From JANMCE01 sp963791625 (GTDB lineage Bacteria > Actinomycetota > Acidimicrobiia > Acidimicrobiales > Ilumatobacteraceae), in NCBI GenBank assembly GCA_963791625.1, contig CAWBTA010000006.1:744001-808000 (forward strand): a stretch of DNA of 64,000 bases, written 5' to 3'. The notes beneath the pieces were generated by a model that saw only the letters and a list, made by a program, of their open reading frames with translations, did no database searches and had not been told where the DNA came from. The translations under genes were made by a program, and so were the position numbers. Below are positions 61,601-64,000 of this stretch, piece after piece. Each line of letters starts with the position of its first letter. The first letter of the stretch is position 1.

Positions 61601-63165
61601 ACGACATCTACTCCATCGAGGACCTCAAGCAGCTCATCCACGACCTCAAGAATTCCAACCCGTCGGCGCGTGTGCACGTGAAGCTGGTGGCCGAAGTTGG
61701 TGTCGGCACGGTTGCTGCTGGTGTGTCGAAGGCGAAGGCCGATGTCGTGCTCATCTCGGGTCACGACGGCGGCACCGGCGCCAGCCCACTCACATCGCTC
61801 AAGCACGCCGGCGCGCCGTGGGAACTGGGCCTGGCCGAGACGCAGCAAACGCTGCTGCTCAACGGCCTGCGTGATCGCATCGTGGTGCAAGCCGACGGGC
61901 AGCTCAAGACGGGACGAGACGTGGTCATCGCGGCGCTGCTCGGCGCCGAGGAATTCGGCTTCGCCACCGCGCCACTTGTGGTCAGCGGCTGCGTGATGAT
62001 GCGCGTCTGTCATCTCGACACGTGCCCGGTGGGCGTTGCCACCCAGAACCCCGAGCTGCGCAAGAAGTTCAGCGGCAAGCCCGAGTTCGTCGTCAACTTC
62101 TTCGAGTTCATCGCCGAGGAAGTCCGCGAGCTGCTCGCCGAGCTGGGCTTCCGCTCCATCGCCGAGGCGGTCGGTCACGCCGAGATGCTCGACACCCGCG
62201 GCGCGGTCGACCACTGGAAGGCCTGCGGCCTTGACCTCAGCCCGATCCTGGCCGTGCCGCAGAACCCGTACGGCCAATCCCTCCGCCAGTCGGTACCGCA
62301 GGATCACGGCCTCGCCGACGCGCTCGATATCGGTCTGATTGACGCTTGCCAAGCGGCCATCATGGACGGCCACCGCGTTCGCCTCGCTTTGCCTATCCGC
62401 AACGTGCACCGCACCGTCGGCACCATGCTCGGTCACGAGGTCACCAAGCGCTGGCCCCAAGGTCTCGCCGATGGCACCATCCAGATAAACTTCACCGGTT
62501 CGGCCGGGCAGAGCTTCGGCGCCTTCCTGCCGGCCGGTATCACGCTTCGCCTGGAGGGGGACAGCAACGACTACCTGGGCAAGGGTCTGTCGGGCGGACG
62601 CATCATCGTGCACCCTGATCGCAAGGCCACGTTCGCTGCCGAAAAGAGCGTCATTGCCGGCAACGTCATTGGCTATGGAGCGACTTCGGGTGAGATCTTC
62701 CTGCGAGGCACGGTGGGTGAGCGCTTCTGCGTGCGTAACTCCGGAGCCACGGCGGTGGTGGAAGGCGTGGGCGACCACGGTTGCGAGTACATGACCGGTG
62801 GCCGTGTCGTAGTGCTGGGCCAGACCGGTCGCAACTTCGGTGCCGGTATGTCCGGCGGCATCGCCTACGTGTACGACGCCGACGGCCAGTTCAACACTCG
62901 GCTCAATACCGAGCTGGTCGACCTCGAACTGCTCGATGATGACGATAAGACCTTTGTACGCAACATCGTGCAGCGTCATCTGATCTTTACCGGGTCGAAG
63001 TTGGCCGAACGCATCCTCGACGAATGGGACTCGCGACCAATGGCGTTCCGCAAGGTCATGCCCCGTGACTATCGACGAGTGTTGACGGTAATGAAGGACG
63101 CAAGCGCAGCCGGGCTTTCCGAAGAGGAAACCCTCGTGAAAGTGATGGAGTCGGTTCATGGGTGA
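58609..63165 (+). CDS. gltB: Glutamate synthase, large subunit
   Basis: The 1518-aa protein begins with a short propeptide and Cys27 in HDSCGVSF, the nucleophile of the glutaminase domain after processing. The central and FMN-binding domains include GGKSNTGEGGEDSERL and LISPPPHHDIYSIEDLKQLI, and the 3Fe-4S cysteines lie in GCVMMRVCHLDTCPVG. The C-terminal beta-helix has repeated Gly-rich turns (NSGATAVVEGVGDHGCEY). With GltD it makes two glutamates from glutamine and 2-oxoglutarate. A second ATG at 58615 is possible. Confidence 0.97.
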   Translation: MTMKQTPFSALPAAQGLYDPRHEHDSCGVSFVADVKGRKSNALVATALGALCNLEHRGATGAEANTGDGAGILLQVPDRFLREITGFELPAAGHYAVGLAFLPVDEEERNKACSAIETIAGDEGLVVLGWRDVPTDPSTLGSSAVAVMPTFKQLFIADSAGVGGIDLDRKVYPLRKRAEREVDNVYFPSLSCRTLVYKGMFTTPQLQAFFPELGDERIESALALVHSRFSTNTFPSWPLAHPYRLVAHNGEINTVQGNRNWMRARESMLASDVFGGDISRLFPICNPAGSDTASFDEVLELLHLGGRSLPHAIMMMIPEPWENHPTMDPARRAFYQYHAALMEPWDGPASIAFTDGTVIGAVLDRNGLRPSRYWVTDDDLVVMASETGVIDVDPAKIVQKGRLQPGRMFLIDTAQGRIIDDEEIKSTLANEHPYAEWLAAGSVQLANLPEREHLVFSHDSVLRRQQMFGYTHEELKILMAPMAKTGGEALGSMGTDTPLAVLSDKPRLLFDYFSQLFAQVTNPPLDAIREEVVTAVSSSLGPEGNLLVPTPDSCKQIGLAFPILDNDELAKLIHVNDDGDQPGFASVVISGLYRVSGGGLALKRALDAIRHEVSNAIAEGARIIVLSDRNADDAFAPIPSLLLTSAVHHHLIREKTRTHVGLVIETGDAREVHHMALLIGYGAGAINPYLAFESIEDMIREDLNGLGGIDPQKAVKNYIKASGKGVLKVMSKMGVSTVASYTGAQIFEAIGLGRDLVDEYFTGTVSRLGGIGLEEIAKETAARHAVAHPSRPELRRHRQLELGGEYQWRREGEVHLFNPETVFKLQHATRSKRYDIFKQYTALVNDQSTKLATLRGLFAFASDKREPISIDEVESVSEIVKRFSTGAMSYGSISAEAHETMAVAMNQIGGKSNTGEGGEDSERLHDPVRRSAIKQVASGRFGVTSEYLTNADDLQIKMAQGAKPGEGGQLPGHKVYPWVAKTRHSTPGVGLISPPPHHDIYSIEDLKQLIHDLKNSNPSARVHVKLVAEVGVGTVAAGVSKAKADVVLISGHDGGTGASPLTSLKHAGAPWELGLAETQQTLLLNGLRDRIVVQADGQLKTGRDVVIAALLGAEEFGFATAPLVVSGCVMMRVCHLDTCPVGVATQNPELRKKFSGKPEFVVNFFEFIAEEVRELLAELGFRSIAEAVGHAEMLDTRGAVDHWKACGLDLSPILAVPQNPYGQSLRQSVPQDHGLADALDIGLIDACQAAIMDGHRVRLALPIRNVHRTVGTMLGHEVTKRWPQGLADGTIQINFTGSAGQSFGAFLPAGITLRLEGDSNDYLGKGLSGGRIIVHPDRKATFAAEKSVIAGNVIGYGATSGEIFLRGTVGERFCVRNSGATAVVEGVGDHGCEYMTGGRVVVLGQTGRNFGAGMSGGIAYVYDADGQFNTRLNTELVDLELLDDDDKTFVRNIVQRHLIFTGSKLAERILDEWDSRPMAFRKVMPRDYRRVLTVMKDASAAGLSEEETLVKVMESVHG

Positions 63166-64000
63166 CGCAACGGGTTTCTTGAAGCACGATCGCGAGAACC
63201 CCACTCGCCGACCCGTCCCCGTGCGCTTGCGCGACTGGAAAGAAGTGTACGAACCGTTCGCGGCTGAAAAGCTGCAAGTGCAAGCATCGCGTTGCATGGA
63301 CTGCGGCATCCCGTTCTGCAACAACGGCTGTCCGCTCGGAAATCTCATTCCCGACTGGAATGATCTCGTCTACCGAAACCATTGGCAGGACGCCATCGAG
63401 CGCTTGCACGCCACCAACAACTTTCCCGAGTTCACCGGGCGACTCTGTCCGGCACCGTGCGAGTCGGCCTGCGTGCTCGGCATCAACGAGGACCCGGTCA
63501 CCATCAAGCAAGTCGAGGTCTCCATCGTCGATCGTGCGTGGGACGAGGGCTGGATCACGCCGCAGATCCCGAACCATTCCACTGGCAAGCGCATCGCCGT
63601 CATCGGCTCCGGCCCGGCCGGGCTGGCCACCGCGCAGCAGCTCACGCGCGCTGGCCACGAAGTGCTGGTGCTGGAGCGGGCTGATCGCATCGGCGGGTTG
63701 CTGCGCTATGGCATCCCTGAGTTCAAGATGGAAAAGAGTCAGCTCGATCGTCGTCTCGGCCAGATGCGGGCTGAGGGTACCGAGTTCCGTACCAACGCCA
63801 ACGTCGGGCAGAACGTCGACATCGACGTGCTACTCGCCCGCTACGACGCAGTGGTGTTGGCGGTCGGCGCGACCGTCGGACGTGACCTCGCCAGCGTGCC
63901 GGGCCGCGATCTCACCGGCATCCACCAAGCGATGGAATACCTGCCGCTGTCCAACCGCGTGCGAGAGGGCGACACCGAATCCTCACCCATCGATGCCAAC
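63158..64000 (+). CDS. gltD: Glutamate synthase, small subunit (runs past window end)
   Basis: ATG 63158 overlaps the end of gltB by eight bases. The visible 281 residues contain the N-terminal 4Fe-4S cysteines (RCMDCGIPFCNNGCPLG, RLCPAPCESACVLG) and the FAD-binding VIGSGPAGLATAQQLTRAG. It passes electrons from NADPH to GltB. The C-terminus lies outside the window. Confidence 0.95.
   Translation, partial: MGDATGFLKHDRENPTRRPVPVRLRDWKEVYEPFAAEKLQVQASRCMDCGIPFCNNGCPLGNLIPDWNDLVYRNHWQDAIERLHATNNFPEFTGRLCPAPCESACVLGINEDPVTIKQVEVSIVDRAWDEGWITPQIPNHSTGKRIAVIGSGPAGLATAQQLTRAGHEVLVLERADRIGGLLRYGIPEFKMEKSQLDRRLGQMRAEGTEFRTNANVGQNVDIDVLLARYDAVVLAVGATVGRDLASVPGRDLTGIHQAMEYLPLSNRVREGDTESSPIDAN

Noticed and set aside
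59128..63348. A 1406-codon open frame antisense to gltB
   Set aside because: It has no recognisable domain, its composition is what high-GC third positions create opposite a real gene, and gltB on the other strand is complete and conserved.
1..64000. CRISPR arrays, rRNA genes or replication origin
   Set aside because: No regularly spaced short repeats, no rRNA sequence and no DnaA-box cluster were seen while reading the window.

Overview
This window looks like chromosome from a high-GC Actinomycetota, most likely an uncultured aquatic member of class Acidimicrobiia (inference). The evidence is a DUF3516-type helicase, a BldD-like XRE regulator, an actinobacterial 6C-type small RNA, and the gene order comEA-comEC-holA-rpsT-lepA-phr-hrcA-dnaJ-rsmE-hemW. 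A xanthorhodopsin/actinorhodopsin-like rhodopsin and a photolyase suggest a sunlit habitat. No phage, insertion sequence or CRISPR array was seen.

Layout. 1-6 kb: end of a helicase, a frameshifted sulfatase, a Rieske oxygenase, a possible beta-propeller protein and a frameshifted PAC2 gene. 6-9.6 kb: a CnoX-like thioredoxin, a 111-aa HExxH protein, a rhodopsin with an unusual D-T-Q helix-C triad and a Met/Pro-rich tail, and an SMC/RecF-like protein with a ruined Walker A. 9.6-24 kb: DNA uptake (comEA, comEC with a degenerate metallo-beta-lactamase part), holA, rpsT, lepA, a small accessory islet with a ribbon-helix-helix protein, phr, hrcA-dnaJ-rsmE behind a CIRCE-like operator, a BldD-like regulator, hemW, tRNA-Val(GAC) and an internally deleted ATPase gene. 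24-35 kb: histidine kinase, acyl-CoA dehydrogenase, icd, quinone reductase, methyltransferase, gltA, a carboxyltransferase, a LysR regulator, the 6C-type RNA and a HAD-PlsC fusion. 35-64 kb: a GGDEF-EAL protein, lacZ, two tandem secreted transglycosylase-like proteins, nitroreductases, acnA, two secreted deacetylase-like proteins with a GntR regulator, ribokinase, bioY, a secreted M14 carboxypeptidase, an LLM oxidoreductase, a lipoprotein, a crotonase and gltBD.

Themes. Three TCA-cycle genes (icd, gltA, acnA) lie here but not in one operon. Five secreted proteins with wall-active folds occur between 40 and 56 kb. Three of them carry the same roughly 120-residue repeat (RLLDTR ... WPC ... SNLN ... 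VC), so one surface module is combined with different catalytic domains. A dispersed 60-100 bp repeat begins at the stop codons of the BldD-like gene and icd and forms a 31-bp perfect inverted repeat against hemW.

Quality warning. Four genes (sulfatase, PAC2, acnA, bioY) each need exactly one inserted or deleted base to restore a normal reading frame. One of them is a core metabolic gene, so uncorrected sequencing indels are the simplest explanation.
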